From contig OZ244854.1 of the NCBI GenBank assembly GCA_965220985.1, positions 992,001 through 1,056,000 of the forward strand: DNA of 64,000 bases. Reading direction: 5' to 3'. The position numbers were made by a program, and so were the translations under genes. This stretch comes from JAPPHA01 sp965220985. GTDB lineage: Bacteria > Pseudomonadota > Alphaproteobacteria > Rhodobacterales > Rhodobacteraceae. Below, piece by piece: positions 42,471-51,408 of the stretch (its first letter is position 1; every line of letters starts with the position of its first letter). The notes beneath the pieces were generated by a model. It was not told where the DNA came from and did no database searches. It saw nothing but the letters and a program-made list of their open reading frames with translations.

Positions 42471-42511
42471 ATTGGCCGTAAAATCATCCCAGATTGGCCG
42501 TAAGAGCATCC
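42471..42511 (+). promoter_or_regulatory. Pair of direct repeats upstream of the peptide-type ABC operon
   Basis: ATTGGCCGTAAAATCATCC (42471-42489) and ATTGGCCGTAAGAGCATCC (42493-42511) match at 17 of 19 positions. They are spaced 22 bases apart, close to two turns of DNA, and end 58 bases before the first permease start. That placement suggests an operator bound by a regulator on one face of the helix. No regulator gene is adjacent. Confidence 0.5.
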
Positions 42512-42569
42512 GTGTTTGTCATGGCGATTGAAACACGGTAAGTGTTGAACATTATTGGGGGGATAGCGG

Positions 42570-43571
42570 ATGAAATCTGTTGCGATAATCATTCTTCAGC
42601 GCCTTGGATTGGGTGTTGTTACGCTTTTCGTCGTTTCTGTCCTAATATTCCTTTCCGTCAACCTCCTGCCCGGCGACTTTGCCCAGGCCATCCTCGGTCA
42701 AGGCGCAACGCCAGAGGCCATCGCTGCAATTCGCGAGGACCTTGGCCTCAACAAGCCCGCCGTCGTTCGTTATTTTGACTGGCTTGGGGGAGTCGTGACG
42801 GGAGATTTCGGCACGAGCTTTGCACAGGCGAACTTTGACGCCTTTGCGGGCGAGGCAACCGGAAAGGGCGGGATCGGTTCTGTCGCCGCCCAGCTCGAGC
42901 CGCGATTCAAGAACACTCTGTTCCTCGCTGCGGTTTCGGCAGCAATCTCGGTTCCCTTGTCCCTGATACTCGGCATCCTCGCCGCACTGTTCAGGAATTC
43001 GGTCTACGACAGGGCGGTCAACATCGGCACGCTGTCCTCGATTTCGTCGCCGGAGTTTTTCCTCGCCTACATCCTCATCCTGTTCCTCGCCGTCCTGGTA
43101 CCGGTCTTTCCGTCTCTCTCCAACATCTACGCCGACATGTCGTTCGGCGAGCGGCTCGAGCGGACAATGCTTCCTGCATTGACACTGACTCTGGTGGTCA
43201 CCGCACACATGATGCGGATGACGCGGGCGGCAATCATCAACCTGCTTGCGTCCCCCTATATCGAAATGGCGCGCTTGAAGGGGATCAGCCCGTTCCGAGT
43301 CATCGTGGTTCATGCGTTTCCCAACGCGCTCGCGCCGATCATCAACGTGATCGCGCTGAACCTTGCTTACCTTGTCACCGGGGTCGTGGTCGTCGAAGTC
43401 GTCTTTGTCTATCCCGGGATCGGCCAGATGTTCGTCGACAGCGTCAAGATCCGCGACATTCCGGTCGTCCAGGCTTGTTGCTTGATCTTTGCATCAGCCT
43501 ACATTCTCCTCAATCTGCTCGCAGACGTTCTGTCCATCGTGTCGAACCCGCGTCTGCGTCACCCGAAGTGA
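42570..43571 (+). CDS. Peptide-type ABC transporter permease (DppB-like)
   Basis: A 333-residue inner-membrane permease. The start LQRLGLGVVTLFVVSVLIFL and INLLPGDFAQAILGQ-like region are typical of DppB/OppB. The coupling loop is MARLKGISPFRVIVVHAFPN and the end has VVVEVVFVYPGIGQMFVDSV. About six membrane segments. It is first in an operon of a second permease, a fused double ATPase and a binding protein. The substrate class is peptides, nickel or opine-like compounds. Confidence 0.88.
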   Translation: MKSVAIIILQRLGLGVVTLFVVSVLIFLSVNLLPGDFAQAILGQGATPEAIAAIREDLGLNKPAVVRYFDWLGGVVTGDFGTSFAQANFDAFAGEATGKGGIGSVAAQLEPRFKNTLFLAAVSAAISVPLSLILGILAALFRNSVYDRAVNIGTLSSISSPEFFLAYILILFLAVLVPVFPSLSNIYADMSFGERLERTMLPALTLTLVVTAHMMRMTRAAIINLLASPYIEMARLKGISPFRVIVVHAFPNALAPIINVIALNLAYLVTGVVVVEVVFVYPGIGQMFVDSVKIRDIPVVQACCLIFASAYILLNLLADVLSIVSNPRLRHPK

Positions 43572-43581
43572 GGGCACATTC

Positions 43582-44796
43582 ATGGTCTTCTTCCTGTTGA
43601 TGATCTTCATCCTCTTTCAATTGCTGGTCTCGTTGGCGGGGATGGTCGCTGTCGCATGGGTTTTTCGCTTCATCGGCCGGCGCATCGAATGGGCAACGTT
43701 CCGGGCAGAAGGGCTAAACGAGTACTTCCGCGACATGAGCCTGCTGGTCGCCTTCGGTTTCGTTCTGGCTTTCTTGGCATTGTGTTTCTCGGTACTCCTT
43801 TACTTTTTCTTGGGTGTCCCGTTTTTCCGATGGGCCGTTAACGGGCTGCTCTTCTTTGCGGCATGCGGTTTCATCTTTCGCTTGCTCGGCAGATTCATCG
43901 GTACACCGCTCTCAAAGAAGGTCTTTCGCGACATGCCGATCACGGCGGCTTTCGGCATTCTGACCATTCTGGTCTATTCAATTCTCGCCATCTTTGCCGA
44001 TTTCATCGCGCCATACGGTCAGGCGGAAGTATTCGACTCGATCAACGTCCTGCCCGGAGGCAACCCAGAGAATGGTGGCGACCCGCGCTTTCTGCTTGGA
44101 ACCGATCAACTCGGCAGGGACCTTCTTTCTCGTCTGATCTACGGAGCCCAGAACACGGTCGGTATCGCCTTCGTGACCACATGCCTTGCGTTCCTGATCG
44201 GAGCCTCCGTCGGATTTCTGGCGGCCGCGCTCGGCGGCTGGGTCGATCAGATCGCATCGAGAGTCGTCGATGCGCTGATGGCAATCCCCCAGCTGATTTT
44301 CGCCCTGTTGCTGATGACCATCGCCACGGCCTGGGCCGGGTCCGACAAGATTCTGATCATGGTGTACATGGTGGTGATCATCGCGTTTCTGGACAGCACC
44401 CGCGTCTATCGTCTCGCGCGCGCCGTCGGTCTCAACATCGTCGTCATGGACTACATCGAGGCCGCGAAGCTTCGTGGCGAGAATCTGACCTATCTGATTT
44501 TCCGGGAGATCCTCCCGAATGCCACAGCGCCCCTGCTCGCCGAGTTCGGGCTGAGGTTCTGCTTCGTCTTTCTCACCATTGCCGCCCTGTCGTTCCTCGG
44601 CATCGGAATTCAGCCGCCACTGGCCGACTGGGGGACCATGGTTCGCGACCTGTCCCAGTTCATCAACTTCGCGGCGTTCAGCCCGCTGACCGCATCATTG
44701 CCTCTCATGGCCGCCGGTGCGATCGCGTTGCTGACGGTGGCAGTCAACTTTGTCGTTGACTGGATGCTTCACAAGAGTTCCGGCCTGAAGGATTGA
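43582..44796 (+). CDS. Peptide-type ABC transporter permease (DppC-like) with long N-terminal region
   Basis: About 404 residues. The last 290 are a normal DppC permease: FLLGTDQLGRDLLSRLIYGA, QIASRVVDALMAIPQLIFAL, AAKLRGENLTYLIFREILPN and LGIGIQPPLADWGTMVRDL. The first roughly 110 residues carry two or three additional hydrophobic segments (VFFLLMIFILFQLLVSLAG, LLVAFGFVLAFLALCFSVLL, VPFFRWAVNGLLFFAACGFI) not found in ordinary DppC, which is near 300 residues. I chose the ATG at 43582 (GAGGG upstream). The start codon is 11 bases after the first permease. Confidence 0.87.
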   Translation: MVFFLLMIFILFQLLVSLAGMVAVAWVFRFIGRRIEWATFRAEGLNEYFRDMSLLVAFGFVLAFLALCFSVLLYFFLGVPFFRWAVNGLLFFAACGFIFRLLGRFIGTPLSKKVFRDMPITAAFGILTILVYSILAIFADFIAPYGQAEVFDSINVLPGGNPENGGDPRFLLGTDQLGRDLLSRLIYGAQNTVGIAFVTTCLAFLIGASVGFLAAALGGWVDQIASRVVDALMAIPQLIFALLLMTIATAWAGSDKILIMVYMVVIIAFLDSTRVYRLARAVGLNIVVMDYIEAAKLRGENLTYLIFREILPNATAPLLAEFGLRFCFVFLTIAALSFLGIGIQPPLADWGTMVRDLSQFINFAAFSPLTASLPLMAAGAIALLTVAVNFVVDWMLHKSSGLKD

Positions 44797-44800
44797 CAAC

Positions 44801-46456
44801 ATGAAACAGCCGACCCCGCTTGTCCGCGTCAGGGACCTCAAGATCGAAGGACTGTCGGACGAAACCTGGATCCAGATCGTCAATGGTGTCGATCTTGATC
44901 TGAACGCAGGCGAAGTGCTCGGGCTGATTGGGGAATCCGGCGCTGGCAAGTCCACGATCGGACTCGCTGCCATGGGATTCACCCGCGACGGTTGCCGGAT
45001 TTCCAACGGGACGGTCGAGTTTGACGGGATTGATCTGGTCAACGCGGACGCTGCGACCAAGCGATCATTGCTCGGCAGCAGAATCGCCTATGTCGCTCAA
45101 TCGGCCGCTGCAAGTTTCAACCCGGCGCACCGGATCATCGACCAGCACACGGAAGCCCCTGTCCAGCACCGGATCTATTCGGCCTCGCAGTCCCAGGCCG
45201 ACGCGATGGAGCTTTACGAGCGGCTGCGGTTGCCCAATCCCAAGGAAATCGGATTTCGGTATCCCCACCAGGTCTCGGGGGGACAGCTGCAGCGAGCCAT
45301 GACGGCGATGGCCATGTCGTGTCGTCCCGATCTGATCATTTTCGACGAGCCGACCACGGCGCTCGACGTCACGACCCAGATCGAGGTCCTGGCCGCGATC
45401 CGGGACATTGTCGATCAGTTCGACACAGCCGCCATCTACATCACCCATGATCTCGCGGTCGTTGCCCAGATGGCGGACCGGATCAAGGTGCTCCTCAAGG
45501 GAGATGAAGTCGAGGAAGCGCCGACAGACATCATGCTCGAATCCCCGCAGGACGACTACACCAAGACGCTGTGGGCCGTTCGCAGTTTCCAGCGCGAACA
45601 GAAGCCCATCCCGCCCAAGAGCGAGACGCCGGTTGTCGCCATGAAGAACGTCACGGCGGCTTATGGGAAGATCCCCGTTCTTCACGACGTCAGCTTCGAC
45701 ATTCACGCGGGACAGACCGTCGCGGTGGTGGGCGAATCCGGATCAGGCAAGTCGACGGCGGCGCGGTGCATCACGGGCCTGCTGCCTCCGCTTTCGGGAT
45801 CGATCGAATTCGAGGGCAAGACGCTGCCCAGCGACTATCGCAAGCGAAACAAGGATCAGCTGCGCCAAGCGCAGATGATCTATCAGATGGCTGACACGGC
45901 GCTGAATCCCCGCAAGCGGATTTCCGAAATCATCGGGCGCCCGGTGGAGTTCTACCTTGGCCTCAAAGGGCGCAAAAAACGCAAGCGGGTGGAAGAACTT
46001 CTCGAGCAGATCGAAATGGAACCGAGCCGATACTACGACCGCTTTCCGTCCGAACTTTCCGGCGGTCAGAAGCAGCGGATCGGAATCGCGCGGGCGCTCG
46101 CGGCAGAGCCCAGATTCATCATTTGCGACGAGGTCACATCGGCACTCGATCAGCTGGTCGCTGAAGGCATTCTGAAGCTCCTGGCCAATCTGCAGGACAG
46201 CCTGAATCTCGCCTACATGTTCATCACCCACGATCTCGCGACGGTACGGGCGATTTCCGACGCCGTCGTCGTGATGAAGGAAGGAAAGGTGGTCGAAGCC
46301 GGAGCGAAAACGGACATGTTCACGCCTCCGCACCATCCATACACCGACTTGCTGCTCAGTTCGGTTCCCGAAATGGACCCAAACTGGTTGACAGAGTTGC
46401 TTGAGGCCCGTGGAGTCGACAATATTGGCGACGCCGCATCGGCCCAAATCTCTTGA
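44801..46456 (+). CDS. Fused double ATPase of peptide-type ABC transporter (DppD-DppF fusion)
   Basis: A 551-residue protein with two complete ATPase domains. First domain: Walker A GESGAGKSTIGLAAMG, signature VSGGQLQRAMTAMAM, Walker B LIIFDEPTTALD. Second domain from about residue 270: Walker A GESGSGKSTAARCITG, signature LSGGQKQRIGIARAL, Walker B FIICDEVTSALD (Val for Pro after DE). One gene thus replaces the usual dppD and dppF. It lies four bases after the permease stop. Confidence 0.92.
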   Translation: MKQPTPLVRVRDLKIEGLSDETWIQIVNGVDLDLNAGEVLGLIGESGAGKSTIGLAAMGFTRDGCRISNGTVEFDGIDLVNADAATKRSLLGSRIAYVAQSAAASFNPAHRIIDQHTEAPVQHRIYSASQSQADAMELYERLRLPNPKEIGFRYPHQVSGGQLQRAMTAMAMSCRPDLIIFDEPTTALDVTTQIEVLAAIRDIVDQFDTAAIYITHDLAVVAQMADRIKVLLKGDEVEEAPTDIMLESPQDDYTKTLWAVRSFQREQKPIPPKSETPVVAMKNVTAAYGKIPVLHDVSFDIHAGQTVAVVGESGSGKSTAARCITGLLPPLSGSIEFEGKTLPSDYRKRNKDQLRQAQMIYQMADTALNPRKRISEIIGRPVEFYLGLKGRKKRKRVEELLEQIEMEPSRYYDRFPSELSGGQKQRIGIARALAAEPRFIICDEVTSALDQLVAEGILKLLANLQDSLNLAYMFITHDLATVRAISDAVVVMKEGKVVEAGAKTDMFTPPHHPYTDLLLSSVPEMDPNWLTELLEARGVDNIGDAASAQIS

Positions 46457-46490
46457 TCATTCGGCCAACGGCCCATAATGATCATTAATG

Positions 46491-46520
46491 TCCCTGAAGC
46501 GATGCTGATCACGTCAGGGA
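46491..46520 (+). promoter_or_regulatory. Stem-loop before the binding-protein gene
   Basis: TCCCTGA (46491-46497) pairs perfectly with TCAGGGA (46514-46520) across a 16-base loop, with an A/T-rich palindrome (AATGATCATT, 46478-46487) just upstream. No T-run follows, so it is not an intrinsic terminator. In the gap between the ATPase and the binding-protein genes it could be an RNA processing or stabilising site, or an operator for a separate promoter. Confidence 0.35.
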
Positions 46521-46550
46521 GCAGCGGCAAACAAAAACAGGGAGACTGAC

Positions 46551-48116
46551 ATGATGACACATTTGAACCGCCGCAACGTCCTGAAGACGGGTGCGGCAAC
46601 GGTTGCCGCCACGGCGATAGCGCCCTTGGCAAGCCGGGCCGTCGCAAGCCCGTCGCGCGGGGGCGAGTTGCGCCTGGGTTTGGGAGGTGCCAACACGTCC
46701 GACAGTTGGGATAGTCGTACCCATTCCGACAGCTTCATGATCGTTCACGGGCACGGTTGCGTTTTCGACTGCCTCACCGAAATTACAGCAAGCGGAGAGC
46801 TTGTCGGTGAACTCGCGGAAAGCTGGGAGGCATCCCCCGACGCCAAGGTCTGGACATTCAACCTTCGCAAGGGCGTGACATTCCACAACGGCAAACCGTT
46901 CGGTGCCGATGATGTCCTGACTTCACTGAGAATGCACGTGGCAGAGGGCGCCAAGTCGGCGGCCAAGCCAATCGTGGAACCGATCGTCGAGATGAAAAAG
47001 CTGACCGACCACCAGGTTCAGTTGACTCTCGCCGTAGGCAACGCCGGCTTCCCGTATCTCTTGTCCGATTATCACATCATGATTTACCCGGACGGAATGG
47101 TCGACGAAGCGATTGCCAAGGGAATCGGAACCGGCCTGTATCGTGTCGAGAGCTTCGACCCGGGCGTGCGATTCTTGGGTGTCAGATACGACGACCACTA
47201 CAAGGATGGTTCAGCTGGATGGTTTGACAGTATCGAGTCGATTGCCATCAACGACGGTTCGGCAAGGATGAATGCGCTGATGACAGGGCAGGTTGACGCA
47301 GTCAACCGAATCGAAGTCAAGATCGAACCCCTGATGCGAGCCAATCCCGCCATCGAGATCTTCGAAGTCACGGGCAACCAGCACTACACCTTCCCGATGC
47401 TGACCAATCTTGCGCCTTTCGACGACATCAATGTCCGCAAGGCGCTCAAGCACGGGGTCAACCGGCAGGAGATGGTCGACAAGATCCTCCAGGGACATGG
47501 CAAGGTTGGCAATGATCATCCAATCGGACCCGCCAATCAACACTACCATGCCGAACTCGAACAGATCGACTATGATCCGGACAAGGCGAAGTTCTATCTC
47601 AAGCAGGCAGGCCTCGATTCGCTGACCGTTGATCTTTCCGCATCCGACGCCGCTTTCATAGGTGCCGTCGATGCCGCCCAACTCTACCAGGCATCGGCCA
47701 AGGGCGGCGGCATCAACATCAACGTGGTCCAGGAAGCGGCTGACGGGTACTGGTCCAATGTGTGGCTGAAGAAACCGTGGTGTGCATGTTACTGGAGCGG
47801 ACGCGCAACCGAGGACTGGATGTTCTCGACCGCCTATGAACTGGGCGTTCCGTGGAACGACAACCACTGGAACAATGAACGGTTCCAGATGCTTCTGCTC
47901 GAAGGTCGCGCGGAACTCGACTCCAACAGGAGTCGCGAAATCTACCACGAAATGCAGGCGCTCATGTCTGCCGAAGGTGGTACTATCGTTCCAATGTATG
48001 CGAACTACGTCGACGCCAATTCGACGCGGCTTGCCCACGGACCCGATCTTGGAAACGTGTTTCAGCTCGACAGTTCGCGCATCTGCGAACGTTGGTGGTC
48101 TGCTGAAGTCGCCTGA
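46551..48116 (+). CDS. Peptide-type ABC transporter substrate-binding protein, probable Tat substrate
   Basis: About 521 residues, solute-binding family 5. The export signal NRRNVLKTGAATVAATAIAP contains twin arginines and a moderately hydrophobic stretch, suggesting Tat export. ELAESWEASPDAKVWTFNLR and GVTFHNGKPFGADDVLTSL are the family 5 signature region. It is last in the operon, unlike the usual order with the binding protein first, and is preceded by its own ribosome-binding site (GGGAGA). A strong terminator follows its stop. Ligand unknown. Confidence 0.9.
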   Translation: MMTHLNRRNVLKTGAATVAATAIAPLASRAVASPSRGGELRLGLGGANTSDSWDSRTHSDSFMIVHGHGCVFDCLTEITASGELVGELAESWEASPDAKVWTFNLRKGVTFHNGKPFGADDVLTSLRMHVAEGAKSAAKPIVEPIVEMKKLTDHQVQLTLAVGNAGFPYLLSDYHIMIYPDGMVDEAIAKGIGTGLYRVESFDPGVRFLGVRYDDHYKDGSAGWFDSIESIAINDGSARMNALMTGQVDAVNRIEVKIEPLMRANPAIEIFEVTGNQHYTFPMLTNLAPFDDINVRKALKHGVNRQEMVDKILQGHGKVGNDHPIGPANQHYHAELEQIDYDPDKAKFYLKQAGLDSLTVDLSASDAAFIGAVDAAQLYQASAKGGGININVVQEAADGYWSNVWLKKPWCACYWSGRATEDWMFSTAYELGVPWNDNHWNNERFQMLLLEGRAELDSNRSREIYHEMQALMSAEGGTIVPMYANYVDANSTRLAHGPDLGNVFQLDSSRICERWWSAEVA

Positions 48117-48132
48117 TTCCAACCAATCCGGA

Positions 48133-48162
48133 AACGCCCCGCACTGCGGGGCGTTTTCTTTT
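48133..48162 (+). terminator. Rho-independent terminator of the peptide-type ABC operon
   Basis: AACGCCCCGC-ACT-GCGGGGCGTT is a near-perfect 10-bp stem with a 3-base loop, followed by TTCTTTT. It begins 17 bases after the binding-protein stop and ends the operon cleanly, separating it from the dimethylargininase-like gene. Confidence 0.9.
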
Positions 48163-48380
48163 GTGGTCTCGTGACGCATGAACGCATCCGAACTCGGCCG
48201 TCACGACCGAAGTTGATTTCACCTGCGGAGATCATCTACGGCATGACAACGAGTCCAATTGACCTGTTCCAGCGCTGACATGTCCCTCGAACCCGAATTG
48301 CCCGCAGCGGGGCAAGTTTTGGACTTCGGCGCGTCATTCTCAGGGTCAAGCGTCGCGCAACATTTTTGGAGTTCCGTGCC

Positions 48381-49310
48381 ATGACAAGCACCAACGCCGA
48401 TCCCAATCCTACCCACCCTGCATGGGGAATCGACAACGACTACGGCCGGTTGCGCGACGTGCTGCTAGGACGGCCTGATCATTTCCGCTGGGTGGATGCC
48501 GGCCCGATCACGCGTCGCACGCTCGACAACCAGGAAAATACCGGCGTCGCCTTCAATCTGCAGACCGCGATGGCCCAGCATGCGGAGATGGTGAGCATCT
48601 ACGAGAGTGCGGGCGTTGCCTGCCATTACCTTGATTCCGATGAGGTGCTGCACAGGAACTTCTTTGCGCGGGACTCGAGCGCCATGACACCATGGGGCGC
48701 GCTGATCTGCCACATGCAATTGAAGTGCCGGCGAGCCGATTACGTCACCGCCATCCGCTTCTACCAGAACAATGAGATTCCGATCTGGAAATACGCGACT
48801 GCCGGCCATTTCGAGGGCGGCGACTTCGTCATCCTGGAACCGGGCCTGGTCCTGATCGGCTACTGTGGCGAGCGATCCGAGGGAGCTGGCGCAATGCAGG
48901 TTGCGGCCTGGGTTCGCGAAAAGGGATGGGAGTGCATCGTGGCGCCGATCTCCCGCGAATTCGTGCACATGGACGGGTTGGTGGTCCCGCTCGCATCAAA
49001 ACTGCTGGTCGCGTGCGTGGACGCGATGGAAGCCTGGCTCGTCGAGGCTTTGCGATTTCGCGGTTTCGGCTTCATCGATGTCGGCTATGCGGAAGCAAAG
49101 AACCTGGGCGTCAACCTCGTTGCCTTGGGCGACGATCGCGTGCTGTCCATGAAAAGCAGCCCCGATTTGAATGAGCGCATGCGCGCGCTGGGATTTGAGG
49201 TCCACGACCCTGACATGTCCATGTTCACGCTGGGCGGCGGCGGGGTGCACTGCCTTTGCCAAGCCTTGCGGCGGGATTCCGTGACGCCCGAAAAAACGGA
49301 ACCCGTGTGA
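48381..49310 (+). CDS. Dimethylarginine dimethylaminohydrolase-like amidinohydrolase
   Basis: About 309 residues, amidinotransferase/arginine deiminase fold. GRLRDVLLGRPDHFRWVDA is a typical start for this group, FARDSSAMTPWGALI contains the substrate-binding Asp region, ATAGHFEGGDFVILEPG the Glu-Gly-Gly-Asp block, SREFVHMDGLVVPLA the catalytic histidine, and TLGGGGVHCLCQALRR the C-terminal nucleophile cysteine. Such enzymes split (methyl)arginine to citrulline plus an amine, or act on related guanidino compounds. The ATG at 48381 has GGAG upstream. Located after the terminator of a peptide-type importer, so it has its own promoter; a shared substrate is possible. Confidence 0.85.
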   Translation: MTSTNADPNPTHPAWGIDNDYGRLRDVLLGRPDHFRWVDAGPITRRTLDNQENTGVAFNLQTAMAQHAEMVSIYESAGVACHYLDSDEVLHRNFFARDSSAMTPWGALICHMQLKCRRADYVTAIRFYQNNEIPIWKYATAGHFEGGDFVILEPGLVLIGYCGERSEGAGAMQVAAWVREKGWECIVAPISREFVHMDGLVVPLASKLLVACVDAMEAWLVEALRFRGFGFIDVGYAEAKNLGVNLVALGDDRVLSMKSSPDLNERMRALGFEVHDPDMSMFTLGGGGVHCLCQALRRDSVTPEKTEPV

Positions 49311-49438
49311 CAGGGACGCCACTGGAGTCTGTGTCCGCGTCCCACCAGAATTCGAAAACTCGCAATGTCTGGTGCTTGCAAGCCAATGACTCCGAGAACA
49401 GCCTGCATCGGAAGCTCCGCAACATTCGGTGAACCGTG

Positions 49439-50404
49439 ATGCCCTTGAAACTCCCGCTCCCCGGTTCGGGCCCCGCATTCGCGGAATTCGTCATGCCGGC
49501 ACGACAGTCACCCGAACTGTGGCGTCTTTTGTTCGGGATTGCACTGATCGTCGCCGGCATCACCGTGATGTTGATCGTGCCTCTGGTGCTTTTCGTGGCG
49601 CTCGTCACCGGCAACTCGATCTTTGACATCAGCTTCGCGCTTCGGATTCCTTCGCTCGCCGAGCCTGTCTGGGTGCTCTGGATGCTCGTCTGCTTCGGCG
49701 GTCTGACGCTCGGGGCTGGTCTTGCGGCGCACTTCGTGCACAGACGGTCTCCTCTGACGCTGATCTGTGCCCCGGGTCGACCTCTTGTCCGGCATTTTGC
49801 GATCGGAGCACTGGTTGCAACTGCCGTTCTTGCGCCGGCGTCGGCCATTGTGATCCTGTGGACGGATCCATACCGAAACATGGCCTTGTCGGTCTGGCTG
49901 CTGTGGCTCGTTCCAGCGGTGCCAGCAGTGTTTCTGCAAACATTTTCCGAAGAGATTCTGTTTCGCGGCTATCTTCAGCAACAGCTCGCGGCACGGTTTT
50001 CGAACCGCTGGATGTGGTGGTTCTTGCCCTCGTTCATCTTCGGGGCGCTGCACTACGACCCGTTGTTGTATGGGGTGAACGCGCCGCTGGTGGCCTTGCT
50101 GACCATGATGTTCGGCCTGATTGCTGCCGACGTCACGGCGCGCACCGGCAGCATAGGCGTTGCCGTCGGCCTTCATTTCGCCAACAACATGTTTGCCTTC
50201 TGCCTGTTTGGTCTGGACAATGGTGTTTCGGGTCTCAGCCTTTACTTGCTGCCGGGAATGACAAATTCGCGGGATCCGGGGTTGAGCTTAATTCCGATAG
50301 TCGATCTGGTCAGCCTCTGCATCGCCTATGCGGTGTTTCTGGCGGTGGTGGCGTACACGCGACGCAAGGCGGCGGCGCAGGACCAGTCCAGATTGCCATC
50401 CTGA
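49439..50404 (+). CDS. CPBP-family intramembrane glutamic protease
   Basis: About 321 residues with seven or eight hydrophobic segments. Motif 1 is SEEILFRGYLQQQL (the EExxxR pair), motif 2 is FIFGALHYDP (FxxxH) and motif 3 GLHFANNMFAF (HxxxN), which together define the CPBP/Abi family. These are membrane-embedded proteases related to eukaryotic Rce1; bacterial members are linked to bacteriocin self-immunity or processing, but the role here is unknown. It precedes accD by about 60 bases. Confidence 0.88.
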   Translation: MPLKLPLPGSGPAFAEFVMPARQSPELWRLLFGIALIVAGITVMLIVPLVLFVALVTGNSIFDISFALRIPSLAEPVWVLWMLVCFGGLTLGAGLAAHFVHRRSPLTLICAPGRPLVRHFAIGALVATAVLAPASAIVILWTDPYRNMALSVWLLWLVPAVPAVFLQTFSEEILFRGYLQQQLAARFSNRWMWWFLPSFIFGALHYDPLLYGVNAPLVALLTMMFGLIAADVTARTGSIGVAVGLHFANNMFAFCLFGLDNGVSGLSLYLLPGMTNSRDPGLSLIPIVDLVSLCIAYAVFLAVVAYTRRKAAAQDQSRLPS

Positions 50405-50463
50405 GCAGGGCAAAATAGAGTGCGGCAGACCGCAAGACAGCAACAAGGAACAGGCTCGCTTCA

Positions 50464-51408
50464 ATGAACTGGATTTCGAATTTCGTCAGACCTAAATTGC
50501 GTTCCCTGTTCTCGCGCCGCGACGTTCCGTCCAATCTGTGGAGCAATTGTGACAGCTGCGGATCGATGATCTATCACCGCGAACTCACCCAGGCGCTGCA
50601 TGTTTGTCCGCATTGCGACCACCATCTGCCGATCGCGCCACGTCAGCGCTTCGAATATCTTTTCGATGATGGCGTTTTCGAGGAGATCGAGGTTCCGGCC
50701 TGTCTTCAGGATCCATTGAGTTTCCGCGACAAGAAGAAATACACCGACAGGGTCAAGGCGGCACGCCATGCAACAGGTGACGACGATGCCATGGTTGTTG
50801 CGGCGGGCAAGATCGGGGATGCACCCATTGTCGCAGCTGGCCAGGACTTCTCGTTCATGGGCGGCTCCATGGGGATTGCGGTGGGCAACGCGATTCTCGC
50901 GGCATGCAGGGAAGCTGCGCGACGCAAGACGCCGTTGATTCTGTTTTCGGCCGCGGGCGGCGCACGCATGCAGGAAGGCATCTTCTCATTGATGCAGATG
51001 CCCAAAACGACTGCCGCCGTTCAGATGTTGAGAGAATCTCGATTGCCGTTCATCGTCGTTCTGACGCACCCCACGACCGGAGGCGTGACGGCAAGTTATG
51101 CCATGCTTGGCGACATTCATCTGGCCGAGCCTGGTGCGCTGATCGGATTCGCCGGCCCTCGTGTCATCGAGCAGACCATCCGCGAAAAGCTCCCTGAAGG
51201 ATTCCAGCGCTCAGAGTATCTTCTGGAACAGGGCATGCTGGATCGTGTGACGCACAGGCGGGATATCCGGGACGAACTGATCTCGATCGTTCGCATGCTG
51301 ATGAGGATGTCACCGCCCATCAAGGGTCAACTGCCTTCTCCCAGCAATGGCCAGGTTCAGGACACGACCCCGTCCGCCCAAACGAAGGCTGGGGCGAAGA
51401 CTGCATGA
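50464..51408 (+). CDS. accD: Acetyl-CoA carboxylase carboxyltransferase subunit beta
   Basis: A 314-residue subunit of acetyl-CoA carboxylase, first committed step of fatty acid synthesis. The N-terminal zinc ribbon is NCDSCGSMIYHREL and HVCPHCDHHLPI (four cysteines). The carboxyltransferase core has FMGGSMGIAVGNAI, FSAAGGARMQEGIFSLMQMP, TTGGVTASYAMLGDI and IGFAGPRVIEQTIREKLPEG. The start is MNWISNFVRPKLRSLF. Its stop overlaps the folC start (ATGA), the usual alphaproteobacterial accD-folC pair. Confidence 0.96.
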   Translation: MNWISNFVRPKLRSLFSRRDVPSNLWSNCDSCGSMIYHRELTQALHVCPHCDHHLPIAPRQRFEYLFDDGVFEEIEVPACLQDPLSFRDKKKYTDRVKAARHATGDDDAMVVAAGKIGDAPIVAAGQDFSFMGGSMGIAVGNAILAACREAARRKTPLILFSAAGGARMQEGIFSLMQMPKTTAAVQMLRESRLPFIVVLTHPTTGGVTASYAMLGDIHLAEPGALIGFAGPRVIEQTIREKLPEGFQRSEYLLEQGMLDRVTHRRDIRDELISIVRMLMRMSPPIKGQLPSPSNGQVQDTTPSAQTKAGAKTA

